A DNA stretch of 34,878 nt, taken from assembly GCA_030637745.1 (NCBI GenBank), contig DAOWFX010000108.1, positions 1 to 34,878 of the forward strand, given 5' to 3'. Shown here piece after piece: positions 16,447 to 25,178 of this stretch. The notes beneath the pieces were generated by a model. It did not search any database, had not been told where the DNA came from, and saw only the letters and a program-made list of their open reading frames with translations. This DNA comes from JAGLOK01 sp023139005. GTDB lineage: Bacteria; Bacillota; Clostridia; Christensenellales; UMGS416. The position numbers and the translations under genes were made by a program. How positions within the stretch are numbered: position 1 is the first letter of the stretch; each line of letters opens with the position of its first letter.

Positions 16447-17157
16447 TTCTAAGGCAACATCTGGGTAATTGGTAATAATTGAGTCAACACCTGCTGTAAG
16501 CATTTTCTTTATGTATTCAGGAGGATCTACAGTCCAAGGACGGACAATAATATCATTTTTCAAACAATCTATTAATAAATCATCTTTAACTGTCCAAAAT
16601 AAGGGGTGTATGGCATCTGCGTTACAATTTTTTGTATATGCAACAACACCATGTAAGACACCGGTGTATAGCAGGGCAGTTTGAATTTCTGGACAGATTC
16701 CTTTTGCCTTAACCATAGAGATATGATTAAAAGAAGATAGAATTATTCTATCTAACATATTATAGCGCTTTACCATATCTATAACTGCTTCTTCAAGTCC
16801 ATCATAAGCAACTACAGAATTTTTTAGCTCTATATTAAGTAATACGTCTGTATTTGTAAGCAAATCTAGTAGTTCAGACAACAAAGGAATTTTAGTTTTT
16901 GGAAAATCAGGCGTGGCATTTGCAAAGTTTAGTTTTGTGAGTTCTTCATAAGTTGAAGAGAAGATATAGCCATCTACTCCAGTGGTATCCATCAATATTT
17001 CATCATGTGAAATGACAATCTTTTTATCTGCTGTAAATTGAACATCAATTTCTATACCATCAACACCTAAATCAACAGCTGCTACAAATGCAGGCATTGT
17101 ATTATCGGGAAATTTAGACGAAAAACCACGATGAGCAAATATTTTTGTTTTTGACAT
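16435..17157 (-). CDS. Glycerophosphodiester phosphodiesterase (GDPD family)
   Basis: The 240-aa protein is of the short cytoplasmic UgpQ type, without signal peptide. It hydrolyses glycerophosphodiesters to glycerol-3-phosphate and an alcohol. H9-R10-G11 (AHRGFSSKFPDNT), the metal-binding pair E36/D38 (GIEIDVQFT), H51 (ISHDE) and the IELKN motif are all present. The usual PENT reads PDNT (D18), a conservative change. ATG 17157 has the SD AAGGAGACATC. The gene is divergent from the methyltransferase gene; its 3' end overlaps the convergent 214-aa gene by 12 nt with no terminator between them. Confidence 0.92.
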   Translation of the reverse strand: MSKTKIFAHRGFSSKFPDNTMPAFVAAVDLGVDGIEIDVQFTADKKIVISHDEILMDTTGVDGYIFSSTYEELTKLNFANATPDFPKTKIPLLSELLDLLTNTDVLLNIELKNSVVAYDGLEEAVIDMVKRYNMLDRIILSSFNHISMVKAKGICPEIQTALLYTGVLHGVVAYTKNCNADAIHPLFWTVKDDLLIDCLKNDIIVRPWTVDPPEYIKKMLTAGVDSIITNYPDVALELLE

Positions 17158-17172
17158 AATGATGTCTCCTTG

Positions 17173-17201
17173 TTTATATTTACATAGATTCAGTGTATAA
17201 T
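17173..17201 (+). promoter_or_regulatory. Promoter of the RNA methyltransferase gene
   Basis: -35 TTTATA at 17173-17178, a 17-nt spacer and -10 TATAAT at 17196-17201. The leader is about 30 nt and contains the SD GTGGAGA. Confidence 0.6.
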
Positions 17202-17238
17202 ATCAAACAATACAAATCAAGAATAATGTGGAGACTTT

Positions 17239-18093
17239 ATGGAATTCAATGACCTATCAAAGCTTGATATAGAAGAACGATTTGACATCATTTCATCATA
17301 TGTATCAAATATAAAAAGAGCTTCAAAGACAAATAGTATTATAAAAGATATGAGAGCAATCGTGAAAGGAAGAACGTCGCTAACAGAAGCAGTAGTTTCT
17401 GGCATATACATGATTGAAAGTATCCAACATAGTTCTGTGAAAAATAATAATATAGTTATTTGTCTAGATGATATATATACAATACGAGCACAGAAAGTAA
17501 TATATGAAGTATCATTAAAAGCAGACAATGTTCTTTGTGTAAATAAATCCACATTTGATTTGCTAGGAGTAAAGAAGAATTCAAATGGTATTGCAGCTCA
17601 TATCACACTCAATTACTATAAAATTACTGAAGCAAAAACTGAAGGAATACATCTTGTAGTGGATTCACTTGAATTGCCCGGCAATATTGGAACACTTATG
17701 AGAACATTGGATGGAGCAGGTTTGTCTTCAATTATTATTACGAACTCTAAAGTTAGGCTTAACAATCCAACCTTGCTTGCAGCAAGTCGTGCATCGTTTT
17801 CAAACCTTCGAATTATTGTTGAGGATGTCGATAATATTGCGAATTGGGCAAAAGAGAATCATATTGAAATATTACTGGCAGATACAACTGCGGAAAAAAC
17901 GTATACACAAACAGATCTCAAAAAAAGCATTTGTTTTGTCGTAGGATGTGAACGATATGGAATCAATAAAAGATGGTATCAAGAAGAGCATAGATTGATC
18001 AAAATTCCTATGCTCGGTAAGTGTGATTCATTAAATGTTGGTGTCGCGGGGTCTATACTAATTTATGAAGCGCTGAGACAACAGAGTAGTTAA
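17239..18093 (+). CDS. TrmH/SpoU family RNA 2'-O-methyltransferase, TsnR-like
   Basis: The 284-aa SPOUT methyltransferase uses S-adenosylmethionine to methylate a ribose 2'-OH. Motif 1 is LPGNIGTLMRTLDGAG (R155), motif 2 VVGCERYGI and motif 3 IPMLGKCDSLNVGVAGSI (S264, N266), the part that forms the trefoil knot. The N-terminal ~120 residues look like an L30e-like substrate-binding domain. The layout, and the stretch from NIGTLMRT through AASRASFSNLRI, resemble the thiostrepton-resistance enzyme TsnR, which modifies the 23S rRNA GTPase-centre loop. TsnR has VVLDGVKIVGNIGA where this has VVDSLELPGNIGT. The target here is unknown. It stands alone between a divergent phosphodiesterase gene and convergent pepF. 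Confidence 0.85.
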   Translation: MEFNDLSKLDIEERFDIISSYVSNIKRASKTNSIIKDMRAIVKGRTSLTEAVVSGIYMIESIQHSSVKNNNIVICLDDIYTIRAQKVIYEVSLKADNVLCVNKSTFDLLGVKKNSNGIAAHITLNYYKITEAKTEGIHLVVDSLELPGNIGTLMRTLDGAGLSSIIITNSKVRLNNPTLLAASRASFSNLRIIVEDVDNIANWAKENHIEILLADTTAEKTYTQTDLKKSICFVVGCERYGINKRWYQEEHRLIKIPMLGKCDSLNVGVAGSILIYEALRQQSS

Positions 18094-18104
18094 TTTCATG
18101 GTAC

Positions 18105-19907
18105 TCACAGATTTTTCTCCATTTCATCTACAAGTGATGTAAAAGTTTTGAGTGCACTTATTACTGTATCTGTTTGTGCCAAATCAACACCTGCATCTTT
18201 AAGAAGATCTAATGGGAATTTCTTGCCACCGGATTTTAGGAAATCAACATATTGATTTTGATCAGATATGTCACCTTCAAGGATTTTGTTTGAAAGTGCT
18301 ATTGCAGATGCAAAGCCAGTAGCATACTTGTATACATAAAAAGCACGATAGAAATGTGGTATCCTTGCCCATTCCATATCAATGTGTGTGTCGATGATCA
18401 TCTCTTTTCCATAGTATAGCTCGTTCAATTCGCGATATGTATTACTCAAAGATTCTGATGTCAAAGGAACGCCGCTTTCTGCCATATCATGTATTTTCAT
18501 TTCAAACTCTGCAAACATTACTTGACGAAACATAGTTGTTCTAAATTGCTCTAGAAAGTAGTTTGTCAAAAATAGTATTTGCTTTTTATCTTCTGTTTTT
18601 TTAAGCATATATCTCATAAAGATTGCTTCATTGCAGGTAGATGCTACCTCTGCGAGTAAAATGGGATATTCAGAATTAACAAATGGCTGTGTTGTATCGG
18701 AAAAATGAGAATGCATTGCATGACCCAATTCATGGGTAAGGGTAAATGCTTCTGATATCGCATTATTCCAATTCAGAAGCACAAATGGATGCGTTCCCCA
18801 AACTCCCCAGGAGTATGCACCGGATGTTTTACCTTTATTTTCATATAAATCAATCCATGTTTTTGAATCTAGTCCTTGCTTCAGGATAGTCATGTACTCT
18901 TCACCAAGTGGTGTCAGTGCTTCCAATACCATATCACAAGATTGTTCATATGTAACTTCAATGTTCCCTTCATCAAATAGAGGCACATACAAATCATACA
19001 TATGTAATTTATCTACTCCCAGCTTCCTTTTCTTGATATCCATATATTTATACATTGAAGGAAGTGCTGAGTGTACTGCAGCGATGAGATTTTTATATAC
19101 ATCAATGGTTACATTGTCTGGATGAAGTGCTGCATGAAGTGCACTGTCATATTTTCTTACCTTTGAGTAGAACACATCTTTTTTCACGCTAGCAGATAAA
19201 GTTGCTGCTATTGTGTTTTCCCATGACTTGTATGTCGTATAAAGCGCTTCAAAGGCAGCTTTTCGCACGCTTCTGTCTGTGCTTTCCATCATGAGAATAT
19301 AGTTTCCATGTGTAACTTGAACATCTTTTCCATCTGTATCTTTGATTGTTGGGAATTGCATATCGGCATCACACATCATTGAGAAAATGGTACTAGGTGC
19401 TGAAGATATTTCTCCTGTCATTGCAAGAAGTCGTTCTTGCTCTTTCTTCAAAATATGAGCTCTAGAGTGGTTTATTAATGTAATCATCTGATGATATTTT
19501 TCTAATTCTTTTCTTTGTTTGAAATATTCATCCAATATGTTACTATCAATAGCTAAAATTTCAGGTTCAATAAATGAAGTCTCACTTCCTGCCTGTATCA
19601 TCAATGAAGTCGCACGATCACATAATGCTTGATACTGAGTATTAGTATTGTCCTCATCCCTTCGCATACGTGCATAGGAAAAAAGTCTATCAATAACTAA
19701 TTGGAAACTCAGTAGTTGCTCTAATGATTCAAATAAAACAGTAGCACTCTTACCTAGTGTACCTTTCATTTTTGAGAATTGCTTCATATCTTTTTGTGCT
19801 TTTGCAAACTCTATTTCCCAAGCATCATTAGACTCAAATATGTCTTCAAGCTGCCACTTATATTTGCTGTCAATATCAATTCGGCTTTTTATTTTTACTT
19901 CACTCAT
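18105..19907 (-). CDS. pepF: Oligoendopeptidase F (M3 family zinc peptidase)
   Basis: The 600-aa cytoplasmic peptidase has the normal PepF length. The zinc site is H392-E393-L-G-H396 (THELGHAMHSHFSD), with the third ligand E420 in PILLAEVASTCNEA. The N-terminal region (about 115-185) matches the oligopeptidase F N-terminal domain, and the C-terminal Tyr-rich segment FYVYKYATGFASA is typical. It cleaves peptides of roughly 7-17 residues. ATG 19907 has the SD AGAGGTATGTT and follows the small membrane protein gene by 14 nt, so they form an operon. Only 11 nt separate its end from the convergent methyltransferase gene, with no visible terminator. Confidence 0.96.
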   Translation of the reverse strand: MSEVKIKSRIDIDSKYKWQLEDIFESNDAWEIEFAKAQKDMKQFSKMKGTLGKSATVLFESLEQLLSFQLVIDRLFSYARMRRDEDNTNTQYQALCDRATSLMIQAGSETSFIEPEILAIDSNILDEYFKQRKELEKYHQMITLINHSRAHILKKEQERLLAMTGEISSAPSTIFSMMCDADMQFPTIKDTDGKDVQVTHGNYILMMESTDRSVRKAAFEALYTTYKSWENTIAATLSASVKKDVFYSKVRKYDSALHAALHPDNVTIDVYKNLIAAVHSALPSMYKYMDIKKRKLGVDKLHMYDLYVPLFDEGNIEVTYEQSCDMVLEALTPLGEEYMTILKQGLDSKTWIDLYENKGKTSGAYSWGVWGTHPFVLLNWNNAISEAFTLTHELGHAMHSHFSDTTQPFVNSEYPILLAEVASTCNEAIFMRYMLKKTEDKKQILFLTNYFLEQFRTTMFRQVMFAEFEMKIHDMAESGVPLTSESLSNTYRELNELYYGKEMIIDTHIDMEWARIPHFYRAFYVYKYATGFASAIALSNKILEGDISDQNQYVDFLKSGGKKFPLDLLKDAGVDLAQTDTVISALKTFTSLVDEMEKNL

Positions 19908-19921
19908 AACATACCTCTATT

Positions 19922-20389
19922 TCATAATACCTTGATTCCTTTGATGTAATTACCAAAAAGAACAAGTTCAAGCCTAGTGCCACTTTTGTATTCTGGCAAT
20001 CCCTTTGAAACATCAATATACAATTTTCTTGCAGGTGAATCCGTCGGAGCATTATCTTCATTGAATACAACTAAATAAAACTCTAACAATTCTTTGATGT
20101 TTTTACTGGAGTCAATAGACGCAACTGTCCCTGTGATGGTGTTTTCGAGTCCCTGCCTCAAGTCTTTCAAAAAGTTATAATATTTTCTTATGTAAGAACC
20201 CTTCATGCCCCAAAGGAAAACTACAACAATTGCCCACAATATTGCACCGGTGTATCCAATCCATATGATTCTTGAGATACTTGCAACAATGATTGTTGCA
20301 ATGAAAATGATGGTGACAGCTAATATCTGAAACCAGAATCTCTTTCTAGTAAGTGTTATATCTAAATAATCTTGTTCGCTATATAGCAT
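19922..20389 (-). CDS. Small membrane protein with two TM segments
   Basis: This 155-aa protein has TM segments at about 18-37 and 41-61 and a soluble C-terminal part (about 80-155) of alternating strands. That part starts GTVASIDSS and ends LELVLFGNYIKGIKVL, which might be an OB-like barrel. No family is recognised. It is the first gene of the operon with pepF. SD GGAGGAATT precedes the ATG, with an extended -10 promoter upstream. Confidence 0.75.
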   Translation of the reverse strand: MLYSEQDYLDITLTRKRFWFQILAVTIIFIATIIVASISRIIWIGYTGAILWAIVVVFLWGMKGSYIRKYYNFLKDLRQGLENTITGTVASIDSSKNIKELLEFYLVVFNEDNAPTDSPARKLYIDVSKGLPEYKSGTRLELVLFGNYIKGIKVL

Positions 20390-20417
20390 AATTCCTCCAT
20401 GATTGTTTTGTTTGCAT

Positions 20418-20447
20418 ATTATATCATACTTGAATTTATCATAACAA
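20418..20447 (-). promoter_or_regulatory. Promoter of the small membrane protein-pepF operon
   Basis: On the minus strand: -35 TTGTTA (20447-20442), an 18-nt spacer and extended -10 TGATATAAT (20426-20418). The leader of about 20 nt includes the SD. Confidence 0.6.
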
Positions 20448-20563
20448 TAGATGAATTGTTAGTTGCCTCAATTCATTTTAGATATTATAGGTACATTGAT
20501 AGCTTTTGCAGTATACCCTAATAGCAACAGCTGATGATTTTACTTGTAGTGCAAGGAAGAGGG

Positions 20564-22387
20564 TTAATCTGTTAAATTTACAGTTGGAGGTGGAATCTTG
20601 ATTTCACTAGATTGTGGATTGTCCTTTTTTTTCATCAGAGCGAACATCAGAAATATTAGTAATGCAGAAAAGTTCACATAAATGTATCGAGTATCTTGCG
20701 CCTCCATGCTTATTAGATGAGTTATGGCATTAAACAATACTGGGCTAAAAACCACAAGTGCACCGAGTTTCCATCTATGCCAAGCAACTCCTAATAATAT
20801 AAGCATTCCTAGAAAAGCAATAGCGGGAAGCCAAAATATTTCCTTGTACCCTTCAGTTTGTCTGCCTAAGTTTTCAAACAACCATTCCTTTAGGTTTGGA
20901 AGAACACTTCGTTGAAGGGTTTCAGGCATATTTGAGTCTTGGTATGTCCAAGCAATATTTGATACATAGTGACCTTTTCTCGAAGACCAGATTAATGAAG
21001 TTTGGGTAGTGTATGACCTAAAAACAATTTTTGGATATTTTTTGGCAATCTTTATATAATCTCTGATGAAATCTAGTTTGTTATCCAATATTGCATCAGA
21101 ATTTGCAGTATCAAAAGCACGAGCATAATAACGCCAGTAGTCTCCTCGAAATTTATTCATATGATATTGCAGTCCATCATAATCTATATATTTATCCATA
21201 ATCTGCTGTTCTTCTAGAGTAAGTTGATCTCCTACATCATTATTAACTGTTATTAGTCCCTGGATAGGTACTGCAAATAGAACGACACTACCTTCAGTTT
21301 TCTCATAATTATCTCCTAGAGCAAACTTAATTATTGAGCTTACAGATAAAAAGACAACTAAAGCACTTATTATAACTGCTACTGTGATAATCGCTTTCTT
21401 CTTATGTTTTCTTACTAACCAGTATGATGCAAGGATGAACATAGTTATAATTGCAACCACTGAACCGTTGTGACGCAGTGACATAATAAAAAACAGTAGC
21501 ACTCCTAAACCTAATACATTCCACCATTTCTTATAATAATCATTATCAAGAAATGTCCGAACCACTTCTACCATTAGTAATAGTAGACCTAATGTATAAG
21601 GGACATCTTTCCAAATTGTAACTGTGTACATCAAATTAGTTGGAATTAGTGGACAGATAAATGCAAAGGCAACGCATAAAATAGGATGCAATCTCCAGCT
21701 GTCAAATCTCCAAGCAATGTATGCAGTTATTGTTGACGATAGTATTATCTGAAATAATACAATTATCGCAGGAGATCCCCAGAGGAAGGAAAGTAGTTTT
21801 GTCATCATTGTATAGAGTAAGGGGTGTAGAGAGTTGTATGGACCATTCTCAACTGCCATCCGCCAAACAGTTATAGAGTCCGGAGACATATTTGCAGGAT
21901 AAAAAGCAAGCCACACTACAGAGAAAATAATCAATGATGGAAGCGCATATATAATGATATGCCACCATACGCGGCTTTTTTTCTCATAACTCCATGTTTT
22001 TTCTAGAAGAAAGTGATGAGTACAAAAAACGGATACAAAAATAACGCTAAACCGTCCCAAGGCAATCAAATAATGTGGCCAAGCAGGGAAGGCGACAATT
22101 GTTTGGAAAAAGCTAATTTGAATTATTAAAGAAACAAAACTTATCCAAGAAATACGTGTTATGAATAATTTAATTCCGTTATCTGAATTGCAGATTACAT
22201 CTTTTGAATATTTGTTAAAGAAGTGCAATTGTGCTCCAAGAGCAAAGAACAAAACCATATACATTAGAATTCCGAAACCTCGTGCGATTTCAAACTGAAA
22301 CCATCCATAAAAATATGGGAGACTAAACAACCAAAGTAAGTTTTTCCAATTGAATTTTATTGTATGCTTCATAGTATCTTCCATCAT
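20564..22387 (-). CDS. Polytopic membrane protein, DUF6020 / GT-C glycosyltransferase-like
   Basis: The protein has up to 607 aa and about 12 hydrophobic segments. The first extracytoplasmic loop after TM5 reads YPANMSPDSITVWRMA (D170), followed by LHPLLYTMM (H188), as in DUF6020 and lipid-linked sugar-using GT-C enzymes, which keep an acidic residue there. A second loop has RHNGS. The start is uncertain: ATG 22387 has no SD, while ATG 22372 (MKHTIKFNW) has GGAAG 5-6 nt upstream. The promoter at 22408-22436 permits both. It follows a second GT-C-like gene on the same strand, but with its own promoter. The substrate is unknown, presumably an undecaprenyl-linked sugar for cell-wall glycans. Confidence 0.75.
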   Translation of the reverse strand: MMEDTMKHTIKFNWKNLLWLFSLPYFYGWFQFEIARGFGILMYMVLFFALGAQLHFFNKYSKDVICNSDNGIKLFITRISWISFVSLIIQISFFQTIVAFPAWPHYLIALGRFSVIFVSVFCTHHFLLEKTWSYEKKSRVWWHIIIYALPSLIIFSVVWLAFYPANMSPDSITVWRMAVENGPYNSLHPLLYTMMTKLLSFLWGSPAIIVLFQIILSSTITAYIAWRFDSWRLHPILCVAFAFICPLIPTNLMYTVTIWKDVPYTLGLLLLMVEVVRTFLDNDYYKKWWNVLGLGVLLFFIMSLRHNGSVVAIITMFILASYWLVRKHKKKAIITVAVIISALVVFLSVSSIIKFALGDNYEKTEGSVVLFAVPIQGLITVNNDVGDQLTLEEQQIMDKYIDYDGLQYHMNKFRGDYWRYYARAFDTANSDAILDNKLDFIRDYIKIAKKYPKIVFRSYTTQTSLIWSSRKGHYVSNIAWTYQDSNMPETLQRSVLPNLKEWLFENLGRQTEGYKEIFWLPAIAFLGMLILLGVAWHRWKLGALVVFSPVLFNAITHLISMEAQDTRYIYVNFSALLIFLMFALMKKKDNPQSSEIKIPPPTVNLTD

Positions 22388-22407
22388 GAATTTTTTATAT
22401 TAGATTC

Positions 22408-22436
22408 ATGCTAGCATACAGGAAAATCTTTGTCAA
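22408..22436 (-). promoter_or_regulatory. Promoter of the DUF6020-like gene
   Basis: Minus strand: -35 TTGACA (22436-22431), 17-nt spacer, -10 TAGCAT (22413-22408). Start of transcription is expected near 22401. Confidence 0.65.
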
Positions 22437-22496
22437 TTATGATAACATTCCGTTTTACAGGCATTTAGGTTGGTATTTTGTACTAATAAAAGGATA

Positions 22497-24029
22497 CTAA
22501 CTTTTCACCTTATATAAAAAGTACAAGAAGTCATATCCTTCAAAATGTTGCTGATTTTCTGCTATTAACATATAGTTTTCATCCAAATATGGTACTTCCT
22601 CAAGTTTTCCAGTATAATAACTTTTCTTAATTCGTCGCACAATAAAATCCACTTCTTTTTCTTTGATGTATCTTAAATGTTCTGACTTATGCAAATCATA
22701 TGTTTCAAATATCATGTTTTGTCTCTGGAAAAACCTTATGTTTGGTATGATATCAGCGGTTGTAAAAAACCCACCATCCAGAAAACCGTAATTTAAAAGA
22801 GTTGGGTTTTGTTCTTTATTCATTATCTCGGCAAATTCTAATTGCACCTTTCCTGTTGTGTTCTCTTTAGAAAAAACTCTTGATACACTATGATATGGAT
22901 TGCGAAACAAGGTAATTCCAAACATTACTATCATAATCAATGTAACAGCAAAACCTTTTTGTGGTAGTTTTATCAATTCTATTATTTTACAAACTGCCAT
23001 TAGCATAAATACGATAAAGATTGATATACCCATAGAATAGTATGGATGACTTGTTCCATTATAGAAAATTGTAGAAAAAACAATACCAAAGTTTCCAGCA
23101 ATAAGGATTCTTTGCCACCATTTAATACCTTTTACGAATATAATGAAATAGAAAATACCTATTAAAATTGCAATATACTCGATTTTAAATGCAGCTATTA
23201 ATGCCATAAGATTCTTAAATATATATATTAGAAAAGTAACAGATCCTGTAAAGAGCAATGGTCCTGTGTAGAATTTAACATTAAAGATAAAATAAATGTT
23301 TATGAAATCTGCCAATGCATTATTTGCTATGAAATATATCAAAATTGGAGCAATGATAACAGAGCAACCCAGCAAGAACATTGCGACGCTTTTTAGCACA
23401 TCTTTATATTGCCTATTTATAAGCATTGAGATGATCATTGTTAAAATGGGCAAGACCCAAAACACTGCAATATTATATTTTATCAAAAATGTTAAACTGA
23501 ATAATGAACCATTCACAAATATATGTTTCAGATTGATTGTTTTTTCATAATAAGCTGTTTTGAAATAATACATAATATGATATAAAGCTACCATTTGTAA
23601 ACACAAAATGTATTCTTCTGCACTACCTCCATGACAAAAATACTTAGAGCTTAGTATGAAAAATGGTAGAATTGCCGTTCCTATTAAGGAAATAGTATCG
23701 GAGTAAAATAATTTTAGTAACTTATAACAATATATCATGAGTACAGAAAATGACATTGCCTCTATTATGAAGACCCCAATAAAGGTGGTATTTGAAATTA
23801 GGTATCCAATACCATGTATTAGGTACAATACGGGACCCTTTTGTTCAAAAATATCTTTGTAGAGAACCTTTCCATTAAACATTGCTTTTCCAACAGTGAA
23901 AAATGAGTTTACATCTACCCAATCATTGAAATAAAACAAAGGAGAGTTTTTTGTGCAAAATAATAGTGTCAGAATACCGAATAATGCAATAATTATTTCG
24001 TTCTTATGTTTTTTTATCAAATTATTCAT
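22497..24029 (-). CDS. GT-C type membrane glycosyltransferase-like protein
   Basis: The 510-aa protein has about 11-12 membrane segments and a soluble C-terminal ~110 residues. The first outer loop reads NDWVDVNSFFTVGKAMFNG (D36, D39) and is followed by DIFEQKGPVLYLIHGIGYL. This is the layout of family 39/ArnT-like glycosyltransferases, which move sugars or amino-sugars from a polyprenyl phosphate carrier outside the membrane. The donor and acceptor are unknown. No SD is present; an extended -10 ends 6 nt before the ATG, pointing to a leaderless mRNA. Neighbours are a second GT-C-like gene and the MBOAT/SGNH acylation genes, so it may build the glycan that they acylate. Confidence 0.75.
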   Translation of the reverse strand: MNNLIKKHKNEIIIALFGILTLLFCTKNSPLFYFNDWVDVNSFFTVGKAMFNGKVLYKDIFEQKGPVLYLIHGIGYLISNTTFIGVFIIEAMSFSVLMIYCYKLLKLFYSDTISLIGTAILPFFILSSKYFCHGGSAEEYILCLQMVALYHIMYYFKTAYYEKTINLKHIFVNGSLFSLTFLIKYNIAVFWVLPILTMIISMLINRQYKDVLKSVAMFLLGCSVIIAPILIYFIANNALADFINIYFIFNVKFYTGPLLFTGSVTFLIYIFKNLMALIAAFKIEYIAILIGIFYFIIFVKGIKWWQRILIAGNFGIVFSTIFYNGTSHPYYSMGISIFIVFMLMAVCKIIELIKLPQKGFAVTLIMIVMFGITLFRNPYHSVSRVFSKENTTGKVQLEFAEIMNKEQNPTLLNYGFLDGGFFTTADIIPNIRFFQRQNMIFETYDLHKSEHLRYIKEKEVDFIVRRIKKSYYTGKLEEVPYLDENYMLIAENQQHFEGYDFLYFLYKVKS

Positions 24030-24035
24030 AGAAGT

Positions 24036-24063
24036 ATTATATCAATATCTTGAAATATATCAA
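24036..24063 (-). promoter_or_regulatory. Promoter directly abutting the GT-C gene start
   Basis: Minus strand: -35 TTGATA (24063-24058), 16-nt spacer and extended -10 TGATATAAT (24044-24036). Then ACTTCT leads straight into the ATG at 24029. The predicted transcription start coincides with the start codon. Confidence 0.6.
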
Positions 24064-24195
24064 TATTTAGGAGCATTTCTGTATGGCACTTATTGTATGA
24101 ACAATCAAATTCGACAAAAAAACATTTGAAATGATAAAATACATTGTGAAGAAAACTTAAATTGTTTTGTACTTAAACAGAAAGTATTAAATTCT

Positions 24196-25170
24196 TTATT
24201 TTAGATACCCTTCAATTTTTAATCTGTCAAAAAAGATTGACGAGAAAAGGCTAATCCCTTTTCCCTTGTTTAGATGGTTGTTATCATAAAAGAGTGTAAT
24301 ATCATTTGTAAAGCGAATATCATGTGAATAGTCCCAATACTCTATATTATATTGTTGGGAAATATTATTGGTGATTTGATAAAATTCCTCATAAAAATCC
24401 TCAGTAAAATCTTCAGCCGCATTATAGTAGTCACTAAAAGGCGTTGTTATTAGCAAGGGTCTGTATCCTTTAGCTAAACAATACTCAACAATTGTTTTTA
24501 ATTGTTCAATAGAATATGGATTAACTCCTTTTGCAAAGTTCTTTGAATGACCATAAACTTTTATGTCATTCTCAAATAAGAACCCATCAATATCGATGGA
24601 TTGAGTTTCAGAAGAGTAATATTTGTTTTGCTGAAATTTTCTTTCATAATTAGATATAGCATTCTTGTCATCCTCGACAATATAAACAAGATTTTCTTTA
24701 TCAATATTCAATATTGGTAGCCACTTATAAATTAAAATATCAAGAATATTCAAGTATTTAATTCTATTGATATTCAATATTGGATAGTAGAAACGTCTTT
24801 GTCTTTTTATGACATTATCAATTGGATAGTCTTCATAATAATCAAAGTATGATATTGGTATTATGACAACACAGTCATCTGAAAGGTGCTTTTGATACTG
24901 TTTGAGAATATTTAAATCATACATGAATGATTGTGCAGGAATTGAAAAGTCGTAGCCTTTATATTCTTTGAGACTGTTGTAATCTATCGCAAATTGTGCG
25001 TGTGAAGATCCCAAATTTATTATCTCTATTTCATTAGGAATATTTTTCATCCTGTAGGTTTCGCCTATTACTTCATATACTTGAGTGTTTGTCCATCTGT
25101 AATTCAAATAGAATAATACGCTAAAAATAATTATTAAATAGATACCCATTTTTAATAAGAATCTTTTCAT
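24196..25170 (-). CDS. SGNH-hydrolase-like partner of MBOAT acyltransferase (copy 1)
   Basis: The 324-aa protein has one N-terminal membrane segment (about 8-23) and an extracytoplasmic domain. The nucleophile block is INLGSSHAQF (S55/S56, H57) and the C-terminal dyad D296-x-x-H299 lies in FYDNNHLNKG. This is the pattern of DltD, AlgJ and AlgX-type proteins that finish O-acylation of envelope polymers with an MBOAT partner. It is encoded 8 nt after the MBOAT gene with the SD AAGGTG, so the two are coupled. It is a paralogue of the gene at 26690-27664: same length, same motif positions. Which polymer is acylated is not visible. Confidence 0.82.
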   Translation of the reverse strand: MKRFLLKMGIYLIIIFSVLFYLNYRWTNTQVYEVIGETYRMKNIPNEIEIINLGSSHAQFAIDYNSLKEYKGYDFSIPAQSFMYDLNILKQYQKHLSDDCVVIIPISYFDYYEDYPIDNVIKRQRRFYYPILNINRIKYLNILDILIYKWLPILNIDKENLVYIVEDDKNAISNYERKFQQNKYYSSETQSIDIDGFLFENDIKVYGHSKNFAKGVNPYSIEQLKTIVEYCLAKGYRPLLITTPFSDYYNAAEDFTEDFYEEFYQITNNISQQYNIEYWDYSHDIRFTNDITLFYDNNHLNKGKGISLFSSIFFDRLKIEGYLK

Positions 25171-25178
25171 TTCACACC

